Origin: Flavobacteriales bacterium | GTDB lineage: Bacteria; Bacteroidota; Bacteroidia; Flavobacteriales; Flavobacteriaceae | NCBI GenBank assembly: GCA_027066365.1 | Contig: JAMONV010000027.1 | Span: forward strand, 1-45,260 | Direction: 5' to 3' | Length of the DNA: 45,260 nt | Shown here: positions 45,001 to 45,260 of the stretch, in pieces | Numbering within the stretch: position 1 is the first letter of the stretch | How the letters are laid out: each line of letters begins with the position of its first letter | Notes under the pieces: generated by a model | Told to the model about the DNA's origin: nothing | The model's database searches: none | What the model saw: the letters and a program-made list of their open reading frames with translations, nothing else | Position numbers and translations under genes: made by a program

Positions 45001-45260
45001 TTATTTGTTTTATTATTAAATCGAAGTGGTTTTTGTCGGATAATTCTAAACCTTGTTTTTGTAAATTTAGATGGATCCGTTTATTTTTTAAAAAATTTTA
45101 AATCCGCTCTCAGATCATTTTTCCATAAATGCCGTTGATTTTATCCAAGAGAAAAAATCGTTTTCAACTCAAAACAAAATTAAAGTAAAATTGTTTTGAA
45201 ACGAAAACAAAACGGATTGAAAATTGTTTCGGGCTTGAAACAAATAGAAAGATGACTATT
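45001..45260. other. A+T-rich right-edge intergenic sequence
   Basis: About 260 bases upstream of the LigD-type gene hold no supported gene. Two small inverted repeats are seen: CAAAACAA/TTGTTTTG (45170-45177 with 45191-45198) and TTGTTTC/GAAACAA (45224-45230 with 45237-45243). They could be operators or chance features of A/T-rich DNA. Confidence 0.4.

Overview
The window is chromosomal DNA of a member of the Bacteroidota, most likely Flavobacteriales-like. The evidence is a type IX secretion pair (PorU, PorV), a secreted protein with a type IX C-terminal sorting domain, a fused CcoN-CcoO cbb3 oxidase subunit, a SecA with the Bacteroidota-type tail, promoter boxes of the form TAnnTTTG, and start codons that generally lack a Shine-Dalgarno sequence. 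No genus is claimed. Apart from the left end, gene content is mostly housekeeping, with little sign of mobile DNA.

Left end (1-4240): a 5'-truncated secreted C10 (streptopain-like) cysteine protease is followed by two small paralogous lipoproteins of unknown function. This part is visibly more A+T-rich than the rest. A gene-free stretch of about 700 bases with short CACGAATTA tandem units and other repeat-like sequence separates it from prfC (release factor 3).

4240-9190 (minus strand): a gene-poor gap, tRNA-Val(GAC), secA, a small DUF2795 protein and a PduO-type cobalamin adenosyltransferase.

9325-15848 (plus strand): a large type IX-secreted modular protein, then a tight run hpt, adk, obgE, a TrmH-family methyltransferase and a lipoprotein.

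15813-30411 (minus strand): cdd, porV and porU; then an NAD-salvage run pncB-pncA-yicC in transcription order; then a five-gene run MMPL transporter, HupE-like protein, dCMP deaminase, S41 protease and LuxE-family protein, with overlapping gene ends; then tRNA-Leu(TAG).

30561-38340 (plus strand): a complete cbb3 oxidase locus ccoI-ccoS-ccoNO-ccoQ-ccoP-ccoG-ccoH. It encodes the oxidase, its copper-loading ATPase and its assembly factors, with hairpins in the ccoP-ccoG and ccoG-ccoH gaps.

38407-45260: a small secreted helical protein, rlmB, a DUF3108 protein and a patatin with a C-terminal outer-membrane barrel (both minus), gdhA, and a stand-alone LigD-type polymerase domain (minus).

The least explained parts are the protease plus lipoprotein group at the left edge, the repeat-rich gap after it, the LuxE-family gene in the S41 operon, and promoter boxes lying 4-5 bases from the start codons of ccoI and the patatin gene. 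I found no CRISPR array, insertion sequence, phage gene or defence locus. No wholly new system can be proven here; the protease/lipoprotein group is the best candidate.
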